A stretch of 64,000 nucleotides of DNA. Source: Cordylochernes scorpioides. Lineage: Eukaryota > Arthropoda > Arachnida > Pseudoscorpiones > Chernetidae. Position 1 is the first letter of the stretch. Every line of letters starts with the position of its first letter. A model generated the notes under the pieces. It had not been told where the DNA came from. It made no database searches and saw only the letters and a list, made by a program, of their open reading frames with translations. The stretch spans positions 12,239,425-12,303,424 of the forward strand of contig CP092869.1 in NCBI GenBank assembly GCA_030710605.1, given 5' to 3'. Below are positions 21,225 to 31,608 of this stretch, piece after piece. A program made the translations under genes and the position numbers.

Positions 21225-23470
21225 GTCAACATCTGGCAACCTCTCTATCTAGCGATATAACACAAAATAACATTCGTAACAAATAAATTTACTGGCAATG
21301 AGTTTCTTTTCAATAATATCATCAAATATTATCTCTACAAACCTTACTGCAATGATATCAATGATATAAGTTATTGAATGAGTGGCAATGTGTTTCTTTT
21401 CAATAATATCATCAAATATTATCTCTACAGACCTTACTGCAATGATATAAGTTATTGAATGAGTGGCAATGTGTTTCTTTTCAATAATATCATCAAATAT
21501 GATCTCTACAGACCTTACTGCAATGATATAAGTTATTGAATGAGTGGCAATGTGTTTCTTTTCAATAATATCATCAAATATTATCTCTACAGACCTTACT
21601 GCAATGATATAAGTTATTGAATGAGTCGCAACGTGTTTCCTTTCAATAATATCATCAAATATTATCTCTACAGACCTTACTGCAATGATATAAGTTATTG
21701 AATGAGTGGCAATGTGTTTCTTTTCAATAATATCATCAAATATTATCTCTACAGACCTTACTGCAATGATATAAGTTATTGAATGAGTCGCAACGTGTTT
21801 CCTTTCAATAATATCATCAAATATTATCTCTACAGACCTTACTGCAATGATATAAGTTATTGAATGAGTGGCAATGTGTTTCTTTTCAATAATATCATCA
21901 AATATTATCTCTATAGACTTTACTGCAATGTGATATAAGTTATTGAATGAGTGGCAATGTGTTTCTTTTCAATAATATCATCAAATATTATCTCTACAGC
22001 CCTTGCTGCAATGATATAAGTTATTGAATGAGTGGCAATGTGTTTCTTTTCAATAATATCATCAAATATGATCTCTACAGACCTTACTGCAATGATATAA
22101 GTTATTGAATGAGTGGCAATGTGTTTCTTTTCAATAATATCATCAAATATTATCTCTACAGCCCTTGCTGCAATGATATAAGTTATTGAATGAGTGGCAA
22201 TGTGTTTCTTTTCAATAATATCATCAAATATGATCTCTACAGACCTTACTGCAATGATATAAGTTATTGAATGAGTGGCAATGTGTTTCTTTCCAATAAT
22301 ATCATCAAATATTATCTCTACAGCCCTTACTGCAATGATATAAGTTATTGAATGAGTGGCAATGTGTTTCTTTCCAATAATATCATTAAATATTATCTCT
22401 ACAGTCCTTACTGCAATGATATAAGTTATTGAATGAGTGGCAATGTGTTTCTTTTCAATAATATCATCAAATATTATCTCTACAGACCTCACTGCAATGA
22501 TATAAGTTATTGAATGAGTGGCAATGTGTTTCTTTCCAATAATATCATCAAATATTATCTCTACAGCCCTTACTGCAATGATATAAGTTATTGAATGAGT
22601 GGCAATGTGTTTCTTTCCAATAATATCATCAAATATTATCTCTACAGACCTTACTGCAATGATATAAGTTATTGAATGAGTGGCAATGTGTTTCTTTCCA
22701 ATAATATCATCAAATATTATCTCTACAGACCTTACTGCAATGATATAAGTTATTGAATGAGTGGCAATGTGTTTCTTTCCAATAATATCATCAAATATTA
22801 TCTCTACAGACCTTACTGCAATGATATAAGTTATTGAATGAGTGGCAATGTGTTTCTTTCCAATAATATCATCAAATATTATCTCTACAGACCTTACTGC
22901 AATGATATAAGTTATTGAATGAGTGGCGATGTGTTTATTTTCAATAATATCATCAAATATTATCTCTACAGACCTTATTGCAATGATATAAGTTATTGAA
23001 TGAGAGGGCTTTGCTTATCAGTAGTGAACCCTCTCTGCGGTTTCGCCAAATTAATCTCTAGATCGCTCTATTATTGCTGCCTTCCATAGAAAATGCAAGG
23101 TGTATCCCAAACCTATCCAATACAAGTCATTGCAGTAAGGTCTATAGAAATAATATTTTATGATATTATTGAAAAGAAACACATTGCTACTCATTCAATA
23201 ACTTATATCATTGCAGTAAGGTCTGTAGAGATAATATTTGATGATATTATTGAAAAGAAACACATTGCTACTCATTCAATAACTTATATCATTGCAGTAA
23301 GGTCTATAGAGATAATATTTGATGATATAATTGAAAAGAAACACATTGCCACTCATTCAATAACTTATTGCAGTAATGTCTGTAGGGATAATATTCTATG
23401 ATAATATTGAAAAGAAACACATCGCCAGTAAATTTATTTGTTACCAATTATATCGATAGATGGCAAATAA
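21225..23470. mobile_element. Foldback-type element with 81-bp repeats, copy A
   Basis: Left arm: about 21 head-to-tail 81-bp units (21295-22995; marker 'gagtggcaatgtgtttcttt'). Middle: ~110 bases ('gagggctttgcttatcagta'...). Right arm: about 3-4 units in inverted orientation (23118-23430). Outer ends are also inverted copies ('gtaacaaataaatttactgg'). Long inverted termini made of tandem repeats is the architecture of Foldback/Galileo-like transposons. Because 81 is a multiple of 3 and one frame lacks stops, the array reads as a 27-residue repeat (…EIIFDDIIEKKHIATHSI…), which need not mean it is translated. No transposase is present. Confidence 0.75.
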
Positions 23471-23703
23471 ACTTATAAATTTAATAAGTGAAAACTAGTT
23501 ATAAAAGGTACATACCAACGCTAAAGCTTAAGTACTCACCTACCCGCTGAAGGAAACGGCTAAAATGGCTGATGGCAGGCCTTATATATATCTCTCCGTC
23601 TTCCGGCACAGAAATCAAAACCTTCCTCTAGCTTCCTGCAAGCCTACAGGAAACCTTATTTGACAGCAAGCTAAATGAAACTGCGGTAAATTAATTTGAT
23701 AAA

Positions 23704-23880
23704 CAGTTAAACCTGTCTATATCGCCCACTCTAAATAGCGCCTTCCTCTCTATAGCGCCCGATTTTAAACATTAAAATGTTAACATTTTACATTAAAAGT
23801 GACCTGTCTATAGCACCCCCTCTCTATAGCCCCCTATTTTGGTGAGTCCCAAGAGGGGGCGCTATAGACAGGTTTAACTG
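23704..23880. mobile_element. Pogo/Tigger-like MITE, copy A
   Basis: Ends CAGTTAAACCTGTCTATA and its complement TATAGACAGGTTTAACTG form terminal inverted repeats. The interior is GC-block/AT and non-coding. The same element is at 33833-34009 in copy B. Confidence 0.65.
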
Positions 23881-23906
23881 TAAATCGACATAAAATCCTT
23901 CGCAAT

Positions 23907-24290
23907 TAATAGAAAAATAAAATCAACAAGGATGAGTATATCTTATATTTAATGTTTATTTTTCAAGTTTTCGGGTATTATCGACCCTTACGATCCTGTA
24001 GAAGGGTCGTTTATACTCGAAAGCTTGAAAAGTAAACATTAAATATAAGATACTCATCCTTGTTGAGTAAAATTAATCATTCCTCCAGGTAAAAGTGTAT
24101 TTTAAAAACATTTTTATTCTCTAGCTTTCGGGCAGCTAGCTTTCTACAGGAGAAAACCTGGTATACCAAAATGTTTTGAAAAGATACTTTTCCCTGGAGG
24201 AATGATTAATTTTTACTCAATTTTGATACAAGGGATTATTTTATGGAATACTCATCCTTGGTGATTTTATTTTCTAACTTGATATATGTG
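23907..24290. repeat. Two nested hairpin elements, copy A
   Basis: The outer arms 'aaaatcaacaaggatgagta' and complement (about 23910 and 24250) enclose two palindromes. The first is centred near 23990 ('ttcgggtattatcgaccctt' / 'gtagaagggtcg...cgaaagcttg'). The second is centred near 24145 ('ctagctttcgggcagctagc', 'cctccaggtaaaagtgta'). Both contain the CGAAAGCT / GTAGAA motif pair also found in the Penelope-like termini of this window. Confidence 0.6.
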
Positions 24291-24339
24291 AAAAAATGGG
24301 ACATTGTACTAGGATAAGGTGCATAAAGTATTAAAAAAG

Positions 24340-24605
24340 GCATCTCCTTATCATGCAACTGAAAGTTGCTGATGGATTGCGCCATCTATCGGAATAAATA
24401 TCAACTATTCTGGTTGATTTTTAATTATTCCAGAATTGGCTAAATCCGTGGTTAGCTTTTCTTGATTAATCAAGAATGGGTATTCGGCCAATTCTGGGAT
24501 AATTAAAAATCAACGAGAATAGATTATATTTATTCCGATAGATGGCGAAAGCCATAAACAACTTTCAGTTGCACGATAAGGAGATGCCTTTTTTCATAAC
24601 TTGAT
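24340..24605. repeat. Palindromic MITE, copy A
   Basis: Arms beginning 'ggcatctccttatcatgcaa' and the complementary 'cgataaggagatgcc' extend about 115 bases each, with 'cgccatctatcggaataaat' inside. Same at 34480-34740. Confidence 0.65.
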
Positions 24606-24659
24606 ATATGTTCTGTCAAATTATTTTGACAAATATAATCAGTTTTAAGCTTCTCAGAT

Positions 24660-24910
24660 GTAAGGAGGGAAGAATGTTGTTTATTTGTTAAGTGAACTGA
24701 TCTCCCACGTCATTGGACAAATGTGGCCATGTTTGTATATAAGGAGGGACCATAGGTATGTCTTTCCCAGGAGTGAATTTGTGTGGAGACGTCGTTCTCT
24801 GTGTTTGGTGAACTCCTCACATACCTGTGTAACCCCGGTCTGTTCCCTATCAACGCTGCAATAAAAGATAAGTACTGTTTATATATATAAAAAATCGTGA
24901 GTTATTATTT
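24660..24910 (+). promoter_or_regulatory. LTR-like or promoter-like segment
   Basis: Contains 'TTTGTATATAAGGAGGGAC' (TATA-type), about 130 bases later CAATAAAAGATAAG (polyadenylation-type), with GC-richer sequence between. The spacing suits a solo LTR. Ends and target duplication were not resolved. Copy B equivalent at about 34800-35045. Confidence 0.35.
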
Positions 24911-25109
24911 ACGCCTTTTTTTTTTGTTATAATTGTGTGTACGCTTTTTTGTGTGTTAAGTTACTTTCACTTTAGACCCTAGTAAATTTCACTTTGTGTG
25001 TTAACCCGTAAAAGTTAACTTTTGTCAGTTTTTATTTTACATGTCAAAAAGGTAAGCAGGACTGTGAAGAGAAAGATAAATGAGTAACCTCAAAATGAAG
25101 TTGACAATA

Positions 25110-27625
25110 CAAGATATGTAGAAAAGACATTTGAAAATTATCCCGCAAATGCTTCTTTTGAAGGAAAAATCTAAATTTATTTTAAGGAGAAATAACGATT
25201 ATTTCTAACCTTAGGGGTGAAGTATGAAAGGATGAATTGTGAAGAGTAATGATGAACGGAAAAATAAAGTGGCCAGGGATCCGTTTATCATTACTCTTCA
25301 CAATTCATTCTTTCCCTTCCACAGGGCATACATATCCAAGCCTTTGCTGACTATATCCAGTTGGCTATCACAGGACATCCTGTCACGCTTCCGTCCACCG
25401 CACAGACATCCCTCGATCTCATCAACACTTGGTGCCTTGATCACAAACTTAAACTCTCTCCAAGCAAATCCTCCATCCTCCCCATTTTTTGCCACAACCC
25501 TTCCCTCCATATCAATTTCATCCCGATCCCTTGCCTTGAAGAAATGGCAATCCTCGGGGTCAAATTTGACTCTCGCCTCTCCTTTCCTCCCACCTTAACC
25601 ATATCTGCTCTAAAATTTCTAACCTCTTTCCTCGACTACACTCCTGCACGAACGCATACTATGGACTGGGTTTCAAGGCCCGCCGGTTAATGTACACCGC
25701 AGTTTTCGAACCTACCCTTACATACGCGGCAGCCATTTGGGGTGAGGCCGCTAAATCTAGGGCTGGTAGAAGCCTACCTCGATCAACACAGAGGAAATTT
25801 TGCGTCAACACAATCCGCGGCTTCCGCACGACACCAACCCTTACCTCCATTGCACTGATGAGGACGCTCCCCCTGGATCTAAAAATACTTTCTGCCACCT
25901 TCTCTCCACCAAGATCTATACCTTTCAAAATTGAGCGCCGTCCCCGTCCCTACACCTATCCTCCACCTCAATCCCTACCTCGAATCTGCCATTCCCACCT
26001 GCCTCCTGATAATCCTGACGTCACATACTTTACTGATGGTTCCAAGACATCCACAGGCGTAGGCGCCGGGATATTCAGGACTTCTTCTCTTTCCCTTGTT
26101 CCACCCTTTGAAGCATCCATCCCTCTCTCAAACCATTGTTCAGTCCTACAAGCGGAGAGTTTCGCACTTCTCTCAGCCTTGAAAGACATTTTTCTCTTCC
26201 ACCACATCTCTCCGTGGCATTCTTCTTGGGCTGCCTCTCACTTCTTCTATCTTTGCCCGACTTACATTGTGGTCATCCCTTATTCCACAGATGCCAAAAT
26301 ACCCTTTACAAACTTCTTGATTCACGTAGAGTCACACTCCACTGGGTCAAAGGTCATTCAGGAAACTTTGGTAACTGCCGTGCGGACGCCCATGCGAGAT
26401 CTGCCTCTGCGAACACCGCCTTTCCCGCTCAATACAAACTAGCCTCACGCCGCACCCTTTTCAACCATCTTAGCAAATCCTTCTGGGACACATGGGAGGA
26501 GGAATTCATCACCGCCAACCCTACAATCTACAAGAACCTGGGTATCTCTCCTCGTTCTTTATCTTCATCCCACAAACACATCATACCTGAATGTGCAATA
26601 AACATAAGTCTCGTTATTGGACACACATGGATAGGGTCCTTTGACAAAACCAAAAATATACGTGCCCCAACATGCAACCACTGTTTCTCCTCCCCAGAAA
26701 CAATTTCACATATTTTCTTTGTATGTCCCAATCTTTATCCTGAACGATCACCACTGTATACAGCCTGCCTCAGGACCATTGGGTACATACCTCTAACTTT
26801 GAAGGACCTTTTTTGGAAGAACAAACTTTGGAAATTAATTCTAAGATTCGCACATGTCAGCGGTAGAGATTTGTCCCTTCTAATATAACAGCTTCGACCT
26901 AAACCTAACTTAGATCATTTTGCTTTGTCCACTGCAACCGCATATGTTCCTCCATCAAATCACTTTCTCCCTTTTAACATAATGATGCCTTCCCTAACTG
27001 TATATAGTCTCCTTTGCTATCCCCTCCATTTTCAGCTCTTGGAAAATAAAAATAAAAAATAAAATAAAATAAGGGGAAAATAAATAAATAAAAAATCCTG
27101 AAATAAAATAAATTGAAAAAAAAAAACTCTGAAGGCAATATGGTCATAATTTTAACCATAATTATAAAAAAAACGAAAAAAAAAACAATGATAAATAAAT
27201 AAATAAAAATTAATAAGTAAATAAATAAAATAATTAAATCCCCACATCATTTCCCTGGCTGCCCATGAACTTGCAACTGTACTATAACTCTAATGTACCC
27301 TCTCCAATTTATACTTTCATAACCTTTCTTTAACTATCTGCTCACTACAGTATCTATAACCTGTAAATAGCCGGGACTTGACTTGCTCTCCTTACCAGAC
27401 CCACCACTGAACCTTTTTTAGATGAGCCCGGAAAAGTCCCCAGATTGACTTGAGCGGGCGATGTAAGTGTAACCCGTCCACATTTTGGGGCGGATGTTGT
27501 TGCTGTCATACTTCATCTCTATAGTTAGAAATAATCGTTATTTCTCCTTAAAATAAATTTCGATTTTTCGTTCAAAAGAAACATTTGCGAAATAATTTTC
27601 AAATGTCGTTTCTACAATCATAAGC
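25110..27625 (+). mobile_element. LINE 3' half enclosed by ~110-bp inverted repeats, copy A
   Basis: The sequence from about 25118 to 25232 ('gacatttgaaaatta', 'aaggagaaataacgattatt', 'ttctaacc', 'gaagtatgaaagg') reappears inverted at about 27507-27620. Just inside the left arm a short hairpin surrounds 'gtggccaggga' (25228-25310). Directly after it begins the coding remnant of a non-LTR retrotransposon. An A-rich (AAAT)n stretch at 27040-27240 follows the coding part. Inverted termini are not a feature of LINEs, so the LINE fragment was either inserted into, or captured by, a palindromic element. Confidence 0.65.
25318..26888 (+). pseudogene. Non-LTR reverse transcriptase C-terminus plus RNase H, copy A
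   Basis: The reading begins at the catalytic box, here AFADYIQLAI (consensus FADD; the second Asp is Tyr), then HPVTLPSTAQTSLDLINTW, LKLSPSKSSILPIF and LGVKFDSRLSF. An RNase H domain follows: FTDGSKTSTGVGAGIF, QAESFALLSALKDI, VKGHSGNFGNCRADAHAR. A terminal CNHCFSSPETISHIFFVC knuckle ends the protein. Fusion of RNase H to a LINE reverse transcriptase occurs in I/LOA-type clades. Single T deletions near 25583 and 26190, relative to copy B, shift the frame twice. The endonuclease and most of the reverse transcriptase are missing. Confidence 0.85.
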
Positions 27626-28030
27626 CTTATTATATTGTATTATAAAGTATATGATATGTGGATGCTCCATTTCAACAGAGTTGGGAAGCAAAGGAAAAAC
27701 ACCTGTCTAAACAGGAATCGACTGTGTTTACTTTCACTGCAGTGGCTCCACCAGGCAGATGTTTAGATCCGCGGGGTTAGCTTATATCGTCTTGCCTCAA
27801 CCGTTACTTCAAAGCATTATCAACTTTAATTAAAACAACAAGGACCCCAGGGCCAAGTTTCTTTAACTATTTTTATTTCTCTAGCTTTAGGATCAACATA
27901 CCCTTCAACAGGAAATCTAGAAGTATGACTTCTATCTAACTATATACAGCCTAATATTAGGTGTATATAGTTAGCTGGAAGTCATACTTCTAGTTCTCCT
28001 GTGGAAGGGTATTTTAGCCATAAATCTAGA
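27626..28030. repeat. Unassigned sequence with palindromic hairpin
   Basis: The part 27881-28031 is palindromic: 'gaagtatgacttctatctaa' pairs with 'ttagctggaagtcatacttc', bordered by 'ctctagctttaggatcaaca' and 'aagggtatttta...ctagag'. It is a diverged member of the hairpins at 23907-24290. Confidence 0.5.
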
Positions 28031-28356
28031 GTTCGATATTCGGTCGACGAATTCGCTATTATCGGAAAGACCTCTGGGCGACGTATACCTGGACACCCGC
28101 CGACACGCTTCGTGGACCAATTAAAGGAAACACACACAAGTTCTGTTAAAAATGAATCTAAAAAGAAATAAGAAGCAAGGGAAGAAACCGAATCTTCGCT
28201 CAGAAAAGAGAAAAAGAAGAAAAGGAAAGAATATCTATGTACAAAAGTTTAGACTATATACGTATATCGTTTTTCGTGCATAGAACACAGTGAAGAAGTA
28301 GATTATTGAGTAAATGTTGCATCTTGTGAAGAAAAAAATATTTCCACACAGTTCAG

Positions 28357-28575
28357 TTACTTTGTTAGGTCTTTTTTCCTCCTTGCAGTCTTGAAAAAAT
28401 TAAAGAACTTTAAAATAGCTGACCCATTATCCATCAAGTCTGAAAGAAAGGAATACAGCGAAAAGTGTGGATGAGCAGCTCTACTGCAAAAAGTTTCTCT
28501 TTCCATAGTCAGAGACGTACATTCAAATATATAGTGTTCCAGTTCGGATATTGTATTCTTTGGCAAAATGGACAA
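28357..28575 (-). pseudogene. C-terminal fragment of a LINE protein
   Basis: The minus-strand frame ends a zinc-knuckle-like segment: CPFCQ is just upstream in a neighbouring frame, then ISELEHYIFECTSL followed by a short hydrophobic tail. C-x2-C ... H-x4-C at the end of a protein is typical of non-LTR retrotransposons. It is repeated in copy B at about 38750-38960. A different plus-strand tail immediately beyond (28567-28680; LTGLTVAEMVHRAQDRE) also looks retroelement-derived. Confidence 0.45.
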
Positions 28576-28759
28576 AATGGATCAATTAAAGGAACTCACC
28601 GGCTTAACGGTCGCCGAGATGGTACATCGAGCTCAAGACAGAGAGCGTCACATCGTGTTTGGGATGTAATACGTACAGTGGGCCACAACGTTCGATCACG
28701 AATAAAAGGATTTATTATCGAGAGGTCGACAAACCGGCTTCCTCAAAAAATATCTTGAC

Positions 28760-28805
28760 CGAACCTAACGTAACTAGAGCCTAACTTAACCTAACCTAAA
28801 TCATC
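28760..28805. repeat. Short degenerate CCTAA repeats
   Basis: 'gcctaacttaacctaaccta' resembles the arthropod telomere repeat (TTAGG)n on the opposite strand. It is present in copy B at 40488-40513. Too short to be a telomere. Confidence 0.4.
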
Positions 28806-29211
28806 AAATGTAAACAAGATAAACGAAGACACCATGTAGCTAACTCTTGTATAACACAATAGCAAAAAGATGGGAACGGGTTTGGAGACTTTCTGTCTCG
28901 TTTTTATCCTTATTATTATCCATAATACACTTGACACAGGTCATGATAATCATTCATCACAAGGTAATAAGACCAAATCCAAATGAATAAATAGTGTGTG
29001 ACGTTTTGGTAACAACGCTGTTATTGAAACGTCACATACTATTTATTTATTTGGATATGGTCTCATTACCTTGTGTATATTACAAGAACTGCAATAACTG
29101 TTACAACGCCCAACTCACTCCGGACCATATATACTCGGCCATCCTTGCAGCCCTCTATATGGCAGACATCAATTCAGAAGAGGACATCCATACAGTACCT
29201 CAGTTAGTCGG

Positions 29212-30210
29212 GATTGTGATCAGGGTGCACGGACCGATCTGATCTGCTCCATGGACAAGACACCACCCAACTTGGGTATATAATCTATAATCCAAATTGT
29301 GCCTTATCATTATGGGTAGTTAGCGACTGTTTTTATTGTAAGTGCATCACATGTCTACGCATGTAGAAAGCAGTTAGAATTCTGTACTTACAAATATGTC
29401 ATAACCCCGTTTGGTTACTTGCACTTTACTGATGGGGGGGGGGGGGGGTTTGACTTTAGCAAGAATCGAGGACCATTGAAGCAATTTTTCTTTCAGAAAA
29501 AGTTTCCAATGCGGGATTCGATTCTGGGTCATGGCTGTTGGAAGTTTATATCACTCCTTTGTCAACCCTCTATATAAACAGTCTTGTAGATATCTCCTGT
29601 CGTCAAATAGGATTTGATGGTTTAGCGATAAAATATCTTTTTTACTTCTCTAACTTGTTGTGTGACAATGTGTTGAAACGTATTGTTATCCCGAGTACAC
29701 ATGATGGTGGTGTCTTGTCGGTGGAGCATATCAGATCGGTCCGTGCACCCTGATCACAATACCGGCCAGCTGAGGTGTCTTGTCCATGGAGCAGATCAGA
29801 TCGGCCCATGCACCCTGATCACTATACCGGCCAACTGAGGTACCTTTCCATGGAGCAGATCAGATCGGTCCGTCCACCCTGATCACAATACAGTCAACTG
29901 GGGTGGTGGTGGTGTCTTGTCCATGGAGCAGATCAGATCGGTCCATGCACCCTGATCACAATACCGGCCAACTGAGGTGTCTTGTCCATGGAGCAGATCG
30001 GTCTGTGCACCCTGATCACAATACCGGCTAACTGAGGTGGTGGTGTCTTGTCCATGGAGCAGATCGGTCCGTGCACCCTGATCACAATACCGGCTAACTG
30101 AGGTAGTGGTGTCTTGTCTATGGAGCAGATCAGATCGGTCCATGCACCCTGATCACAATACCGGCCAACTGAGGTGGTGGTGGTGTATTGTCCATGGAGC
30201 AGACTTGGAT
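29212..30210. repeat. Second foldback-like minisatellite, copy A
   Basis: Seven direct copies of a 62-72-bp unit ('gcaccctgatcacaataccg', 'tgtcttgtccatggagcaga') lie at 29706-30205. One inverted copy lies at 29212-29275 ('gtgatcagggtgcacggacc'). A SINE sits between. Copy B has only three direct copies. The 86-codon open frame through the array is a repeat artefact. Confidence 0.65.
29310..29545 (-). repeat. SINE, copy 2
   Basis: Same body as the SINE at 3878-4198 in reverse ('aaccccgtttggttacttgc', 'ccaatgcgggattcgattct') with an expanded G-run near 29437. Confidence 0.6.
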
Positions 30211-31135
30211 ATACTATACTTGACAGTCCATAACAAAACCCAGGTTTTCATAAAGTACATTTCTACTTTAGATAATATAAAATAATGATTTTATTTAAAT
30301 CTCAAATTTAAACAGACTAATTGAAAAAAAAAATATATATATATACATTTTATCATTATGATTAATCATTATAATGATTACCTGCGATATAGAAGTTTTT
30401 TCTCTCTCCACACACGTCACCACACCCTACCAACCGGCCAGAATTTTATCTTTATACTGTAAAATGGATAAAAAAAGAGAGAGATCTATCCAAGAAGCCA
30501 ATATTCCAGAGTAAAGTTGAGGAAAGATGGGTGGACTCCAGCTGCTTCAACTACCATATGTGATAGATACAGACGCCAAAAAAAGCATTCCAATGTGAGG
30601 GTACAAGGATAGTATGGTTACATCTGCGGCAGAAGACGCGGCGTGTTGTCTCCCAGTATGTAGATGATCCTACAAGACGGTGCTAGAGAAACTTGCCTGA
30701 CCTAAACGTGAGCCGGCCGTAGACAAGGAGGATCCTTCTAATGGCAGATATTGTAGACAAGTTCATCTATCTAGTTCCCCATTCCATTAACACGTCTTGG
30801 CAATAAAGTATATCAAATTAAGCTATATCCACAACAAACCTACATTAAACTTTGTACACAAACAACAATCGCTGAAAAAAACATCTTAACAATAATGATA
30901 AAAGTGATAATGCCAATAACAATTTTTTTTCAATTATTTTGTATAAAGATTATTAAGAGATTGTACATAGAGTATTAGCCCGTTAAAGAGTAGTATATTT
31001 TGCTCGAAAGCTTGAAAATTCAAAATTAAAACTTTTTACCTGATTTTTATTTTTCCTCTTTCAAATAATTTCTGGGTAACTATTGCTCACATAAAAATGA
31101 TAAAAGTAAAGAGATTCTATTGGCGGTCGAATGTT

Positions 31136-31455
31136 TTTTGCTTATCCCTAGTACACGTGGTACAGTGATAATCATGGTGGGTAGAAGTAGACGACTGCTT
31201 TTACTGTAAGTGTACCACATGTCTACACACGTGAAAAGCAGTTCGACTTTGCACTTAAAATAAATATGCCAGAGCCCCGTTTGGTTACTTGCACTCGCTG
31301 GTGGGATTGGACTTTTGCAAGAATCGGGGGCCATTGGAGCATTTTTTTTTTTTTATCAGAAAAAAAGTGCCCGATGTGGGAATCGAACCCGGATCGTAGC
31401 GGTCGAAAACCAACAGTTTATACCAGCCTTCCACCGACCCCCCGCGGTTTAATGT
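31136..31455 (-). repeat. SINE, copy 3
   Basis: Minus-strand copy with a longer head. B box (complement of 'gggaatcgaacccgg') near 31380, body 'gccccgtttggttacttgca', tail side 'cttatccctagtacacgtgg'. Confidence 0.65.
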
Positions 31456-31508
31456 AAAATATTTTCTCTTGTAGAAGATCTTCCTTTCCCGAAAGCTAGA
31501 GATATTTA

Positions 31509-31608
31509 NNNNNNNNNNNNNNNNNNNNNNNNNNNNNNNNNNNNNNNNNNNNNNNNNNNNNNNNNNNNNNNNNNNNNNNNNNNNNNNNNNNNNNNNNNNN
31601 NNNNNNNN
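31509..31608. other. Assembly gap, 100 N, at the copy A / copy B junction
   Basis: A fixed-size run of 100 N, usual for scaffolding of unknown distance. It lies exactly where copy A stops and copy B begins, so the junction was never sequenced here. Confidence 0.95.

Larger units (their letters stand above)
21225..31508 (+). repeat. Copy A of a ~10-kb duplicated block
   Basis: From 'aacatctggcaacctctcta' to 'aaagctagagatattta' this block reappears in the same order and orientation at 31609-53875, with scattered point differences, copy-number changes in two tandem arrays, and six insertions that occur only in the second copy. Copy A runs up to the 100-N gap. Confidence 0.9.

Noticed and set aside
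21920-22492. 190-codon open frame of 27-residue repeats (also 31968-32540, 23093-23401, 33222-33530)
   Set aside because: It follows automatically from a homogeneous 81-bp repeat with one stop-free frame. No start context, domain or flanking gene structure.
21295-22995. CRISPR-like regular repeats
   Set aside because: Units are contiguous 81-bp tandem copies without unique spacers, in a eukaryotic setting.
28773-28802. Interstitial telomere
   Set aside because: Only a few degenerate CCTAA units; too short to claim a telomere fusion or telomeric origin.
29883-30143. 86-codon frame with repeated DLLHGQDTT
   Set aside because: Artefact of the 62-72-bp minisatellite; length differs with copy number and nothing conserves it.
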